This document shows positions 47,550-58,700 of a DNA stretch of 64,000 nt, one piece after another. The DNA is taken from assembly GCA_028554795.2 (NCBI GenBank), contig CM068830.1, positions 114,102,214 to 114,166,213 of the forward strand, read 5' to 3'. The stretch is from Sinohyriopsis cumingii (taxonomy: Eukaryota; Mollusca; Bivalvia; Unionida; Unionidae). How positions within the stretch are numbered: position 1 is the stretch's first letter; every line of letters begins with the position of its first letter. A program made the position numbers and the translations under genes. The notes beneath the pieces are model-generated. The model saw only the letters and a list, made by a program, of their open reading frames with translations. It searched no databases and was not told where the DNA came from.

Positions 47550-48188
47550 TCAATGTCTCGGTCCCACTAAGGGTAAGTAATGACAATTCGGTGACCATCG
47601 AGCATGTTCTACGTAGGCCGAATCTTGCGGTTCCCAGTGGTGAAGTGACACACTGCAACTGAAGCACTTGACTTTATCTCCTTCGCCCAAGTAGAACAAT
47701 CCGGCTCTGGCTAATTCTTCGGGGGTCGGTCCTCCCAGATACTTAGGCCATTTTCCTTTGAACGATTGAAGACGATTTTCAAAGTCGCAGTATTCCGACA
47801 AACGCACAGGAAACGAATATTCGTTTTTCACAGGTTCGTTTCGATGAGGGTTGGGTGACATGAACAGGAGTTTGCTCAGGGCTGGATGACATCCGTAGTG
47901 GGATAGACGTGAAGGTGAACATTCCCCTTTAAAACGAAACCCAGTAAAATGTCCAAGAGGACCAGCGGCATCACTTTCGCATCCCTCAGGTTTGACACGC
48001 ACAGCATCACTTTCCATGATAGGGGTAGTGACACTAAAGTTCCCATGATACTTTACGGCATCGCTAAGGTCACAACGTACAGCATCGTACCCATCGCAAG
48101 GCTCACAATCGCATTCCACTTCAGAAGTCCCACACTTGAATTGTGCCTTTCTAAACAACTTGTTTTGTGTTTCTCTGAAAGTATTCAT
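47550..48188 (-). CDS. BIR-domain protein, IAP-like (element 3)
   Basis: The frame has 212 codons. Residues about 137-208 form a baculoviral IAP repeat: RLQSFKGKWPKYLGG, then zinc ligands Cys175, Cys178, His195 and Cys202 with the exact C-x2-C-x16-H-x6-C spacing (CFSCSVSLHHWEP, YVEHARWSPNCHYL). There is no RING domain. The N-terminal 110 residues are cysteine/aspartate-rich with no recognised fold. Viral BIR proteins block caspases and prolong infected-cell life. It sits between polymerase and F-box-like genes, the usual place for acquired host-interaction genes. It looks whole. Confidence 0.88.
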   Translation of the reverse strand: MNTFRETQNKLFRKAQFKCGTSEVECDCEPCDGYDAVRCDLSDAVKYHGNFSVTTPIMESDAVRVKPEGCESDAAGPLGHFTGFRFKGECSPSRLSHYGCHPALSKLLFMSPNPHRNEPVKNEYSFPVRLSEYCDFENRLQSFKGKWPKYLGGPTPEELARAGLFYLGEGDKVKCFSCSVSLHHWEPQDSAYVEHARWSPNCHYLPLVGPRH

Positions 48189-48220
48189 CTTGTTCGCTCG
48201 GTCTTGGTAGTCACAATGAA

Positions 48221-51200
48221 CTATCGATCTTGCCTAGGGTTCCTTTTTATATACAGACCAATACCGACGTGTCCATACGGTAAGGTGAAATGATTGGGAA
48301 GTCTCACTCGCTTCTGGTACACGATTTCATACACTTTTTCCAAGGGCCGACTGACGATGTGGTGAGTGGGTAAACGTACAATCTTGTTCGGTTGATAGGT
48401 GGTCACTTTAAAGTTTCCATCCACTCCCGATTGCAAGGCTTCTTTCAAGACCCCAAAGTTGACCACACGACTGGTACGATAATTCAGAGTCAGTCCTTTC
48501 ACTTTGCACGTCGTATGCACTTCTCCTTGTTTGTCCCGGTATTCGTAGCCGTAATTTTTGGGACCGCCACTGACGAAACTTAGAATCTTGTCGTCGGGAT
48601 GCTTGTCTGTCCAGGCTCCTAAACGGTCTCCTTCGATGTCAGGGTGCTGTTGACTCGGGTGATGGATGTAAATGCAACTGTCCGTATCAAAGTACAGGAC
48701 GCGTTCTTCTAACAGTTCTAAAGCTTCGTACAATTGTAAGCGAGCATGAGCTGTCACGTAAGCCGCAATGATGACATTTCCAAAAGGGTCGTCTTGTACA
48801 AAGTCCAGATATTCTTCGTAATTAACCAAGATCAAATCCTCTCGAACGACGTCCACGTGTTTCATGTATTTGGTTTTGTCGTGAATCATCTGGAAGTAGC
48901 GGGAAGGTTCTGTCAAATATTCCGTCTTGGGTAAACACGGTCGTTGTGCCATTTTATCCCACAAGCAATTTAACATCACTTTGGCAAACGATCGCCTGCC
49001 TTCGTTTTTCTCGATGTGGTCTAAAGAGATGCCTTCTTGTTCATAGTATTTCTCTTTGAATTGTATTTGGTCTTCGGGAGTGTGACACCAGGACGGATAG
49101 CCGCTGGCTTCTTGCTTCAGTTTCAAAAAGACATCCACGTAGTCGGCGAAAATGCCTTTCTGACTGGGATCACCCTTGTGGTATTGTTGTGTCTTGGGAA
49201 AGTGGCAAATTTCGTACACTTCTAACAGTTGGTATCCCATGTCCACAGCTTTGAACAATTCTACGCTGACCCAGGTTCCCGTCAAGGCACGTTCTTCCTG
49301 GGTGTGCTGACAAGGTTGGTCTTGGTTGCACGTTTCTGCACAAGTACGGCACAATGGAAACATTAGTTTGCCTTGACAATGGTGAGGTAAGACGGGATGG
49401 TATAGGTTCGTGGGAGGCAAAACTTTGCACTTGATCAAACCTTCGTATTATCGAATGTTTTACAGGTCGATGTGTTCCGTTAACAATTGCGGGTGCTCTA
49501 CAGGAAAGCGACAATATTTGCACACGTAGGGATACAGCGAACACACGTCCAAGTATTTGATTTCTTCTCCTTTCTCTTCGTCGGCTTGGTACAGCAAACA
49601 GGTGGCATTGGTCCTTCCTCCGTACAAACTATCCCTCGGGTTTAGGGGGTCCATCAGCTTCTAACTTTCCACAAGACGTTTAAACTCGGGATCGGTTTTC
49701 ATACGGTGTTCGTACTCGTGTTCCCACATTTCCACCACTTGGTATCCTTGCTGTTCTAACTTTAGGCGTCGCTGACAAGTGTCCTGGTACAAGTCTTCGA
49801 TGGTTCGTTGCAAAAACTGATTTTTAGTGCCACGGTCAGGGTAACAGACGGGACATCCGTGAAATAAGCAGCCGTTAAACTCGTACACGATCTTGGGGTT
49901 TTCTAAGTCCCAGCCATCGACCGAATACGTTCCGATGGTCTTTTCGCCCCCTCCGTTGCGGGCATGCTAAATCCACTTGTCTTCCTTGTCGCACAAGTAA
50001 TGTAACCAACGTAGGGCTTTGACCGAGTATTGACGTTTGACAAAGTTGGTTGTTTGAGGGCTGATGACAGCCACGGTCTTTTCAGGCATGAATCGTTGTC
50101 GATACACTAAGGAACACGCTTTGGCAATGGTGCAAGTTTCTTTCAAAGGATCGACCCCTCCGTGTTCCATGAACAGTTCTCGAAATTTTCCACAGCAACG
50201 CCGTAAAATGTCCACGTCGGAACGACAATAATTTAGCATTTCTTCCTGAAAGTCGAAAGGGTCCGAGGCGTGAGCCTGGTACCAAGCGTAGAAAGCTTCT
50301 CGTTGTTCGGTACGCATGTTGTCGGGTCGTAATAGTGAGCCTCAGGTAAATGGGGTAGAACGGCGTGTTGATTGGCTTCCGTATTGAAAAAGTGTGGAAA
50401 GTACCCTTTAGCCATTTCTGTCATTCCAAACGTTTTAGGCATTCGGCTCAAAGGCATGGCCAAACAGCTCAACGAATCTTTAAACTGTACTTGTCCCACT
50501 TGCATGAAAATGATTTTGGCTCCGTTCAAAGTCACTTTAGGACGCCCGGTGCCTTGTTCATTATAGTATCTCAAAAGAAACTGTCCATCGTATCCGGAGA
50601 AATTGTGAGCCATCACCGTGGCATGACGATGACAATCTCCGTAACGTTCGATGTCCTCTTGGCTCCACGTCTTGTGGACAGGGTCTAAAACCCATTGGGC
50701 AAAATCGGCTAACGTGTTCGGTCCCCGAAAGATTTTTTCACGCCCTCCAGGAATCTTGCTGCAGTGAGGGCAATGACTGAAGATAGGTTCTTCAATGCAC
50801 TTCTCGCACGCTCAATGAGCCACGCAGAAATTAGGAATGTGAATGCCGGTCTCTTGCATGCATTCGAAATCGAAAAAGATGAAATTGCCTTTCTTCTTGT
50901 GACCGTCCTCTTTCTCTGGTGGAGGTTGGTATTTTTGCACGTAACATTGGTGTTCCAAGTCCACGATGTGGTGACAAATGTGACATTTTTTCTTTCCTCG
51001 ACATACGTGTGCCTTGGCAGTATTGGTACATATGCCTTGTCCACACGTAGGGCACAATCTCAGGAGCTGACAAGCACATTTCTGCTGTGAACCTTGCGTC
51101 TTCAAATGTTGTTGGTAACAGGTAGGGCTGACAAACGTCCGCAGACAAGTTGAACAAGGCACTGGTCCTTCGCTCAGACAGGGTGGAGAGGCCAAACATC

Positions 51201-52268
51201 CTGGGCATTTCAATCCACAATGCTTGTGTTGCTCTCGATTATTAAAACCATAATCACATTTCTCACAGTAATAACTGTATCCCAGGAATGCAGTGATACT
51301 GGTAATGGTATCGAAATGGTCATCGTGATAATAAACATGAATGTATTTTCCGTCCTTAAAATCTTGGCCTCGAAACAACAGAGGCCCGCGCATTTCTTGA
51401 GGGTGCACTTTCAAGGTGTAGCGTGGAGCTAGGGCATCTTGCAATTTTTGCATCTCAGGAATGCCACAGGGTATGTCTTTGGACAGTCCGGCTTGTTGTA
51501 ACAGGAGTTCTGCGCCGTTTCGTTGTTTGGCTCGGTTCGATTTTCGAATGTTCTCCCAGGTTCTTTTCCATTCTACCGTGTCGTTCTTGTTGGCATAGGT
51601 TCGTCCCACCACGATGGCACGGGCTAAACACATCTGGTCATGAGGGTTGTTAATTCGGACGAGACTTGTTTTGGTGTTGCGAAGGTCGTCCACCAATAAC
51701 ATCTTTTTGCGTCCAGTCCCTTGAGGAAGAGAGACGTGGGTCATGTCCAGTGTGGCTTTACCATCGGTGATGTCAAACTGACCATTAGATTGTTGTACGT
51801 GTTGAATCTTGTCCATGACTTTGGAAGCAGTTAATTCTGCAGGGGTGCTAAACTCGATCCAAACAGGGGATTTCAAACCGTCGTGTTGTATGGAAAGTCT
51901 CAAGCGATCGTCTTCTTTGGGTTGACATTGTCGCTTGAGTGCGGTGAGCAAAGAATCCCACACCCCAGTGATAAACACTTCTGCTTTCTCTAACGGCACT
52001 TCAGCCTTGAAATCTTTAAACTTCACTGTGTATTTGTAAGCCGTGGTTCTAAATTTTCCGTCTCTCGAATGGAATAGTATTTTTCAGGGTTGACTAAGGG
52101 TGGTGAACTTGGTTTAGAGGGTTCGGATTCTGGTTCACTCATGTCTTCTTCAAAATCACTGGCATGAATTTGTGCCAAGACTTCAGCTCTGGTACGAGGC
52201 GATAGATCACGTTTCTGTCTCTTACTTTCTTCTTCTTCTTTCTTCTCGAATGAATAGGATCGTTTCAT
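48221..52268 (-). pseudogene. POLB: Protein-primed family B DNA polymerase (pPolB), element 3
   Basis: Same family as the gene at 4835-8932 and nearly identical over long blocks. The start is the ATG at 52268 (MKRSYSFEKKEEEES). Readable landmarks are the cysteine/histidine region (about 50930-51250), the exonuclease motif FFDFEC (near 50870), GYDGQF (near 50590), YCRSDVD (near 50225), palm motif A DVCSLYP (near 49535) and motif C YFDTDS (near 48690). It is broken, with about seven breaks, far more than any other gene of this element, even though the terminal repeats are well matched. A TATA (CTATAAATTA on the minus strand, near 52320) lies in the divergent promoter shared with the zinc-knuckle gene. 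Confidence 0.93.
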
Positions 52269-52309
52269 CTTGAGTGCAAAACGTCAAATGACTCAAAGTT
52301 TAAACACCA

Positions 52310-52355
52310 TAGACTAATTTATAGTCATGGCAGACCAGCGTATATAAAAGGGTGT
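52310..52355. promoter_or_regulatory. Divergent promoter: polymerase (left) and zinc-knuckle gene (right)
   Basis: Two TATA boxes in opposite orientation lie about 25 bp apart: CTATAAATTA read on the minus strand (52317-52326) and GTATATAAAAGG on the plus strand (52340-52351). Confidence 0.65.
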
Positions 52356-52403
52356 GTGTCTTGTCCTTTCACTATTCATTTCACTCTCAAGCTGAGCACA
52401 ACG

Positions 52404-52915
52404 ATGGAAGAGACTAGCCAAATCGAACGTTTCGTCAGAGCTTTGCGAGGAGTCATTAGAAAATTCTCTTCAGACCAGCCCACGGACTACTCTCCTTCCT
52501 TTCGTGATAAAAGTCAAGATACTTGCTATATCTGTCAGAAGAAAGGGCATTGGTCTTCAGAGTGTCCAGACCGTCAAACAAGAAAAAAAAAACAGGGACT
52601 AAAAAGGAAAAAAGTAAAGATACCTGTTATTATTGTCAAGAAAAAGGACATTGGTCTCCAGATTACCCAAAAAAGAAACAACAGGAGTCAGAAGAAAAGA
52701 GGAATTCTTCAGAAGAAGAGAGGGATTCTTCAGAGGAAGAAAGCAGACAGGTGAAGAAAAAGAAACAGGAGAAGAAAAGAAGAAGGGAAGAAAGCGAGGA
52801 GGAAGAAGAAGAAAAGAGTGTGACGGTGAAGAAATTAAAAAAAACAGAGAGACTAAACAAGGAGAAAGAAGAAATCAATGAACTTTTTATTAAAGTGTTG
52901 TGTTGTGAATTGTGA
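52404..52915 (+). pseudogene. CCHC zinc-knuckle protein with charged tail (element 3)
   Basis: The start is the ATG at 52404 (MEETSQIERFVRALRG), about 55 bp below the TATA box. Two zinc knuckles are visible: CYICQKKGHWSSEC (near 52526) and a second CYYCQEKGHWSP (near 52620). A serine/glutamate then lysine-rich tail follows (EESEEEEEEKSVTVKKLKK). CCHC knuckles bind single-stranded nucleic acid. An AATAAA follows at 52941. It is broken, with about one break. Confidence 0.65.
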
Positions 52916-52940
52916 ATTGGATTGTAGCAATGGATAAAAG

Positions 52941-52946
52941 AATAAA
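52941..52946 (+). terminator. AATAAA signal of the zinc-knuckle gene
   Basis: Canonical polyadenylation signal 26 nt after the stop of the plus-strand zinc-knuckle gene. No histone-type hairpin lies in this orientation. Confidence 0.55.
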
Positions 52947-53121
52947 TTAATGATATAAGGTAAGTGTCTTTGAGTTTTGATTTTAAAATAAGAACGTACA
53001 CTCACGCACTCATACAAAAACACGTACTATAAGGGGTAAAATGGGTTGGGTTTTTTTTTTTTGGGGGGGGGTTTGAGTTATTGGCAAATTGAAAGGCTAT
53101 CTCTTTTCGAGAGACGTGGGT

Positions 53122-53137
53122 GGCCCTGAAAAGGGCC
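53122..53137 (-). terminator. Histone-type 3' stem-loop of cassette D
   Basis: The minus strand reads GGCCCTTTTCAGGGCC, followed by ACCCA and then TCTCGAAAAGAGATAGCC. It lies 26 nt beyond the stop of the 53163-53735 gene. It is internal, not part of the terminal repeat, yet the match to the terminal-repeat version extends into the downstream purine element and TTTCAATT. Confidence 0.75.
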
Positions 53138-53162
53138 TTTTTATTTTGGTGCAGGGGTGAGT

Positions 53163-53735
53163 TCAAGCAATCAACTTTAACTGCCTTAAGCCTTTGCCAC
53201 GGCCAAGGCCTACTTCTGGACTGCGTAATGTTGATGATGATTGGGTTGAAATCACTAAGGGTGGTACGGTAGGCTTAGTCACAGGGTTAACGTGTTTAGC
53301 TCGGGAAGGTCGTATTCTCTTCGGTCGTAATAAAGAAGTCTGATACATTTGTTTCAGACTTCTTAACTCCGCTAAAATGTCCAACAGTACCGTGACCGTT
53401 TGATTTTCACCCTCTTGTTTCTTTGCTGCTACTTCTTCTTGCTGTTGATGCTGTTGTTTTTTTCTAACCTCTTCTTCTTGCTGCTGCTGTAGAAGAAAAG
53501 CTTGTTCCGCTTCCTTTTGTCGTTGTATAAATTTCTCCAATTCTTCTTTCTGTCTCTGTCTAAAATTCTCCACTTGCGGTAATGAAGAAGGTAACGAAGG
53601 TTCCGGAACAAATTCTTGCGAGGTAAGAAAATCCACAAAATCCCAATGTACCTCTTCTGAAAGTAAGTCCTGGTTCCCTTGGGCAGTCTCCCCTGCTGGT
53701 GCACCCCAATGGATCGTTTTCTGAGTTTCCGTCAT
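53163..53735 (-). CDS. Cassette D: glutamine-rich accessory protein (element 3)
   Basis: The frame has 190 codons starting MTETQKTIHWGAPAGETAQG. It has an acidic/hydrophobic start (EEVHWDFVDFLTSQEF), a glutamine/glutamate coiled coil (RQRQKEELEKFIQRQKEAEQ and onward), a leucine-rich helix (VLLDILAELRSLKQMYQ) and a basic C-terminus. TATA (TCTATATAGA near 53783) lies upstream. It looks whole. Function unknown. The glutamine-rich coil resembles cassette C in composition only. Confidence 0.6.
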   Translation of the reverse strand: MTETQKTIHWGAPAGETAQGNQDLLSEEVHWDFVDFLTSQEFVPEPSLPSSLPQVENFRQRQKEELEKFIQRQKEAEQAFLLQQQQEEEVRKKQQHQQQEEVAAKKQEGENQTVTVLLDILAELRSLKQMYQTSLLRPKRIRPSRAKHVNPVTKPTVPPLVISTQSSSTLRSPEVGLGRGKGLRQLKLIA

Positions 53736-53901
53736 GTTGAATCACTGTCGCATAGATTGACTGCACACAAGCGCTAGCGAATCTATATAGACCACGTGAC
53801 GTCACAGACTACTCTCTTCGGATTGGATGCGGGGTGACTGAATTTTGTAACGCATGTTTGGATTGGTGAATGAACTCAATCCGTTTCAATCCTTCCTCTA
53901 C

Positions 53902-53909
53902 CTATAAAT
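53902..53909 (+). promoter_or_regulatory. TATA box of cassette E
   Basis: CTATAAATA sits about 50 bp upstream of the ATG at 53955. It faces away from the cassette D promoter, so D and E are divergent. Confidence 0.6.
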
Positions 53910-53954
53910 AAGCGCAGTTCACTGCATTGATTCACCTGTTCTCGTCGCTTCAAG

Positions 53955-54185
53955 ATGTGGACCACAGTCGAATCATCCACCCTTGTGTCTTCCATGATGT
54001 TTAGGACGGACATGCTCATGTATGTCCGGTCCAAGTGGACCATTGTCGACAAGTCAGACACCAGTCTGTGGATACGAAGAGTGTACGTAGAAAGACAAGG
54101 TTGCCTCAAGAGGACACTAATTTATGGCCCTCGAGTAAGACGCAGCTTGAGGACAAGAAGATGCCACAAATGCCCTTTATGTTAA
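53955..54185 (+). CDS. Cassette E: small accessory protein (element 3)
   Basis: It has 76 residues from the ATG at 53955 (MWTTVESSTLVSSMMFRTDM), ending in a basic cysteine-containing tail (RVRRSLRTRRCHKCPLC). It is the only accessory cassette on the plus strand and runs toward the right terminal repeat. The histone-type stem-loop there ends its mRNA 25 nt after the stop. No family recognised. It looks whole. Confidence 0.55.
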   Translation: MWTTVESSTLVSSMMFRTDMLMYVRSKWTIVDKSDTSLWIRRVYVERQGCLKRTLIYGPRVRRSLRTRRCHKCPLC

Positions 54186-54200
54186 TGGATACATTAACAT

Positions 54201-54537
54201 AAACGCAAAGGCCCTTTTCAGGGCCACCCATATTTCTCGAAAAGAGAATGACTTTCAATTGCCTACCCCCTTTTTTTAAAAAAATTTTATAAAAAAAAAA
54301 CAAAAATCCCAAATTCAATTCCCCTTGTGCCTAGACAGACCCAAACTCTATTGACCATGTTCAATTTCCCTTGTCCCTAGACAGACCCAAACTCTATTCC
54401 CATGTAATGCTAATTCCCCATGGCCCTAGAGTTGCCCACGATGTTTCTCCATGTTAAATTTACATAGTCCATAGAGTTGCCCGGGGGGGTCTGGAATGGT
54501 AATTCCCATTGTCCCTAGGGTGCCCCTATTCACTACT
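54201..54537. repeat. Right terminal inverted repeat of element 3
   Basis: Inverted copy of 34729-35064 with about a dozen base differences and homopolymer-length changes (for example 7 against 11 C's near the tip). It is followed by the target duplication GATTGT (54538-54543). Confidence 0.95.
54210..54225 (+). terminator. Histone-type 3' stem-loop of cassette E
   Basis: The plus strand reads GGCCCTTTTCAGGGCC, preceded by AAA and followed by ACCCA. TTTCTCGAAAAGAGAATGAC then occupies the downstream-element position. It sits in the inner edge of the terminal repeat, so the outermost genes at both element ends (A and E) use the same signal. Confidence 0.78.
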
Positions 54538-54911
54538 GATTGTGTAGTAGTTTTGTTTAGTAGCAAGTCGCACGTGATGGCACTATTTGATCGAAATACC
54601 AGACTGAAAATTGTCTTTATGTTTGGAAATATCACAGCGAGCCTGATAAATATGGCTGTGATACAATTTGACGTGAGTTTGACCTTGAAACTCTAACGTA
54701 GACATCTACACACGTGCGTTATTTTCGATTAGTTCAAGGGCAGCTTCTTTATTGTTCTATTTAACAGAATTATTGATGATCTCACCACTGATCGTGCTAA
54801 TAATGACAGGAATTCTAATTTTACGCTCAAGCACATCAACGTCGCAGAGTGTTGCTCCTCGTCCAAGCACAATGCTATTCCATTGATCAATAGCAACAAA
54901 AAAATTTGGAG

Positions 54912-55740
54912 TTAGCGGAGATCAAGGAGCTGGATTTGCAGAATGTTCGGTAACACCAAGTTCATTATTCCAGCCCATATTGGTGAGAGCTTGCTTTTGT
55001 TCGGTGGCTGCATTTGATAAATTCCATGCACAGCAGCCGTGTACGGAATCGCGATTTCGTAAAATGCTTGCCGATCCCAGATAGCAGCCCCATGTGATGT
55101 TGAACTTGTCAGCATAATGACGCGTACCTTCAATCGAGATTGGCGTTTAGGTTCATGTTTATCTCGGATTATCCAACCACAATCACGATGCTCGGTGAGA
55201 CATTTAATCCAAATAAGGTATCGCGCCCTTGACGGTAACACGCTGATGATTTTAGCTGCAAGCGAACTTGTCATATTCAAAGAACCACGTCGACCACATA
55301 TGAGCGGCACTATCATTAGAAACTTACATTTTGCATCACTGATAAAATCATAAAGATTTAATCAATTAAGTAAAAGTACTGGATGTTGAGCTATTCGATC
55401 GAAGTCAAACTTGATGAGATTGGGTACGATGCTGATTAAATTTATAAATTCGTACTCCATATTAAAATAAATGTGTATTATTCAACTAAAAATAAAACAA
55501 GAACGAATGAAAAAGAAAAAAATGAACTTACAGCTGATAATGTCTGGGCGTCTGCTAGTCGGGTGTGATTCCATGTATTTTAACGCGGTTAAACAGCCCT
55601 ATAATCTCGACACAACTTAGATGTTGATTTAGTTTCGACACCACAACCAGTGCATGAAACGTCTCATCCACGGTGATTTCCAGAGACATAATCTCCGCAA
55701 TACTCTTTTAAACAACACCGCTCACATGGAACTGTTTTTT
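54912..55740 (-). pseudogene. Debris of an element-2-type polymerase and zinc protein
   Basis: Minus-strand 55316 to about 54912 matches the N-terminal part of the element 2 polymerase gene (GWIIRDKHEPK against NWIIRDKFEPV; YTAAVHGIYQM against ETAVVYGIYPL). Near 55462 a frame opening MEYEFINLISIVP, with IKFDFDRI, matches MDEFERLAAIKPW, with IKFNLDRV. About 55600-55740 has TVPCERCCLKEYCG like TTPCNKSCRGEFCG of the zinc protein. It is an old copy, heavily broken, with no terminal repeats recognised. Confidence 0.65.
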
Positions 55741-55749
55741 TCAATGAGG

Positions 55750-58700
55750 TATCCGCAAAAATATTTTTTCTATCATTATAATAAACGCGTATTATTTCAT
55801 TGATTTAAATTTAAATGCACAAAAATCGATGATAATAAAGATGAGTTCAATAATTTGAGGGTTGAAGGATGAAATTTCACGCGTTAAACATAAGATATTG
55901 GAACATATTGTACTACTGCATCAGCTGGTTGATGTGCTAGAAAATTGTAAACAGAAATGTGAGGATCAGATTAATGTTGAATAGCAGCGCAGATCCCGTG
56001 ATGTCACCAGGTATGTTCGAGAATCAACGAGTACTTTAGCATTTTCAAGAATCAGTCTCACGCGCATCAAGTCAGCAATTACTGCACAGTGTATTGTTAG
56101 GCGTTATTTTTTCTCTTCATGAAAACGTCGCCACGCCAATCCTCAATGGTCAGCTGAACACAGAGCTTCTACGGAAACGCACTATTCTTTTCACATTTAT
56201 CTTGGTTTGAAGGGATCACCGTACTATGATTTTCTGTCCAATTATTGCTTTCTCCACCAAATATTTCATTTTTATGACGTCGTATTCTCGCGTTTGTCAT
56301 ATGGTAACGCTGATATCATTCTAAATATTGGAGTGCCATTAGAAGCCAGGTTTTTCCAACATATTTACATTAGTTTAGAAGCGTTTGCCTTGCTAAGATT
56401 ATGTCCAATTTTTGGCCCCTATGGCAAAGTGTATCAACAATTCCGGTATGATGAATATTTAAAATCAACAATTTTAGTTTAGGTGGTTGTCAGTGGAATT
56501 GGCCGGGCAATATTAACTATCAAACGAAAGAATAAATCTAGGAACAAGGCATCTATTGAGAAAAGGAAGGCAATGTTAATAATAAACATGTTATCAAATA
56601 TACTTATATTCCCTCACCAAACCTGAACGCACATAAAAAAAAAACAACAGTTCTCAATTACCCTATCCGGCGTAATGTTTTATTTAACACGTCTCGCTTT
56701 TCATAATTTACATCGATGTGCGATGACAGCGGTTGAAGCTAAAGATCATCACCATTGTTGTAAAGGCAGTTTTAAGACACTTCTGAATGCTTCAGAACAA
56801 TGTTCATTTTAACCAAGTCTGTAAACCTCTGCCAGTGATAAAAAAAATACTGTCTTATTATGAAGGTGCTGTCTACATACCGAGTACTTCTTTTCCATGA
56901 AGAATCCAGATTGAAAATAGAAGCAGACACGTTACAACTCGAAACTTCATCTCCATCTCAGTTTCTGGAAAGAAATTAAGGATCATGTACATTAATATAT
57001 TATCATATCAAGGTAAATCAATAAATAAAATTAAAATATTACTTGCTAAAAATTATCTATAAGTAAATCCATTGCGCTTTTTGAATATATGGAAAGTTAA
57101 TGGAGCTTTCATTTTCCTGTCACCTTTGTTTTAAAAGACAAAACGTCAATTTGCTTTGGTGGGCCTATGTTACATGAAAGAGCTAGTTTTTATAATACGT
57201 TTGCTATTTTAGAGAAAAGATATAGGAACAATTGTGCTTTTTAGGGTTTAATTCAAATTATATTAATACGTGTAAAATAACGACGATCATAAATAAATAT
57301 CTGCGAGAAGAGACTGTGCTTCATAATGCTTGTATATTTGGAATTTTGAAGTACTATGACTTTCAAGCCGTATTGGTTTGGAAAACCATTATGAAACACA
57401 CAAAGTTTAATGTATGCTCTTTTAAAAGCTACTAACTTAGAAAACCAGAAACACTAATAATAATAAAAAGAATCATTTTAGCAACGTTCAATACATTTCA
57501 ATTAAACAAATAGCAATAAAAATAAAATAATAAAGCTATTTAATCCCAATATCTCGCCAACCTTAATACTCTTTTTACATTCAAGTATCGTATGACTCGT
57601 TCTGGCTTATGATTGATAGCTATGCAAGTTTTGTATTGACTGGTCAGTATAATAATATAGACGATTGAAGCAACTGTACGAAGAGCCATATAAGAAGTAC
57701 ATTTTGGTCAGTCAATTGCTTCATTTGCTTTGGATCTGTGTAACAATGGAATGGGATAATTTTTATCAGATCTAATATTTTATCTTTATGTATGCGTTTA
57801 GGTCTGGTTTAATTCGTTTTAATGCATATTTACGAAAGCCTAAACTGACGTAGAATTTATCGATAAACAAACTGAATAAAATGAAGTTTAAACTTTTCTT
57901 TCGAAGCACCTGTTTGTTCGTTATCGTTTGAAATTCGTTCAGTAATGACAGTAAATGACGTTAAGGGTGGTGATTTTCTGATGCTAAATTCAACTACTGA
58001 AACGATTTTATGCGAAGCAATCATGCTATTCTGTATATCTGGCCCGAAATGAATTAGTATTATCTAAGAAGGAAAATCCGTGTATTGTTTAAGGGAATGG
58101 TAATGTGGTCATAAGTGAAGTATCATGTAATATAATGTGTTGCTATTTATTGGCCTAATCGTAAAACTATATATTTTTCTAAATATACATTCAAGATCCA
58201 ACAGTTCTTACCTTCCATTCATTTTCTTGAGGGCGAACAAGTCCAGTCTCAATATTCAGCCCCTATTCATCTAAATATATATCACAATAAAACCACTCCA
58301 ATATACTTCATGTAACTTCCGCATTGAAACCAACACATAATCGCCTACTGATGCTGTAAATACTCGAAATCAATTAAGCTGTACACGTCTGAAAATCCTA
58401 TTTCACTGAGACCTTTGCTAGAACAGTCACATTTATAGAATGTGCCACATAACTATCAGTGATCCTTCCTCCTTTGCACAAATCAGAAATTGGTACACTT
58501 CTAATATTTTCTCAGGAACGTATTTTTAGAACTATTGAACAAGTAGTTCCCCCTCCCCTTTTGCATTGGTTTTGTATTTACTGCTATATCGTTATCTAAA
58601 TTTTACTATCATCTATACAATATTGATCAGTTATTCTACCCATTTAAGATATAGTCGTTACGGACAGGGTGGATGGGATCAAAAGAAAAAATGTTTTGTA

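Larger units (their letters stand above)
34729..54537. mobile_element. Element 3: classical Polinton/Maverick, 19.8 kb
   Basis: Tips are AGTGGTGAATAGG on the left and CCTATTCACTACT on the right, i.e. the AG...CT rule, with a perfect GATTGT duplication. Core genes are all on the minus strand: polymerase, ATPase, core protein, small virion proteins, chromodomain integrase, membrane protein, penton-like, major capsid and protease. Accessory genes lie at both ends and in the middle. The two ~336-bp terminal repeats differ at only about a dozen positions plus homopolymer runs, so insertion is fairly recent. Even so the element is broken, with roughly ten to fifteen breaks, most of them in the polymerase gene. 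Confidence 0.95.
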
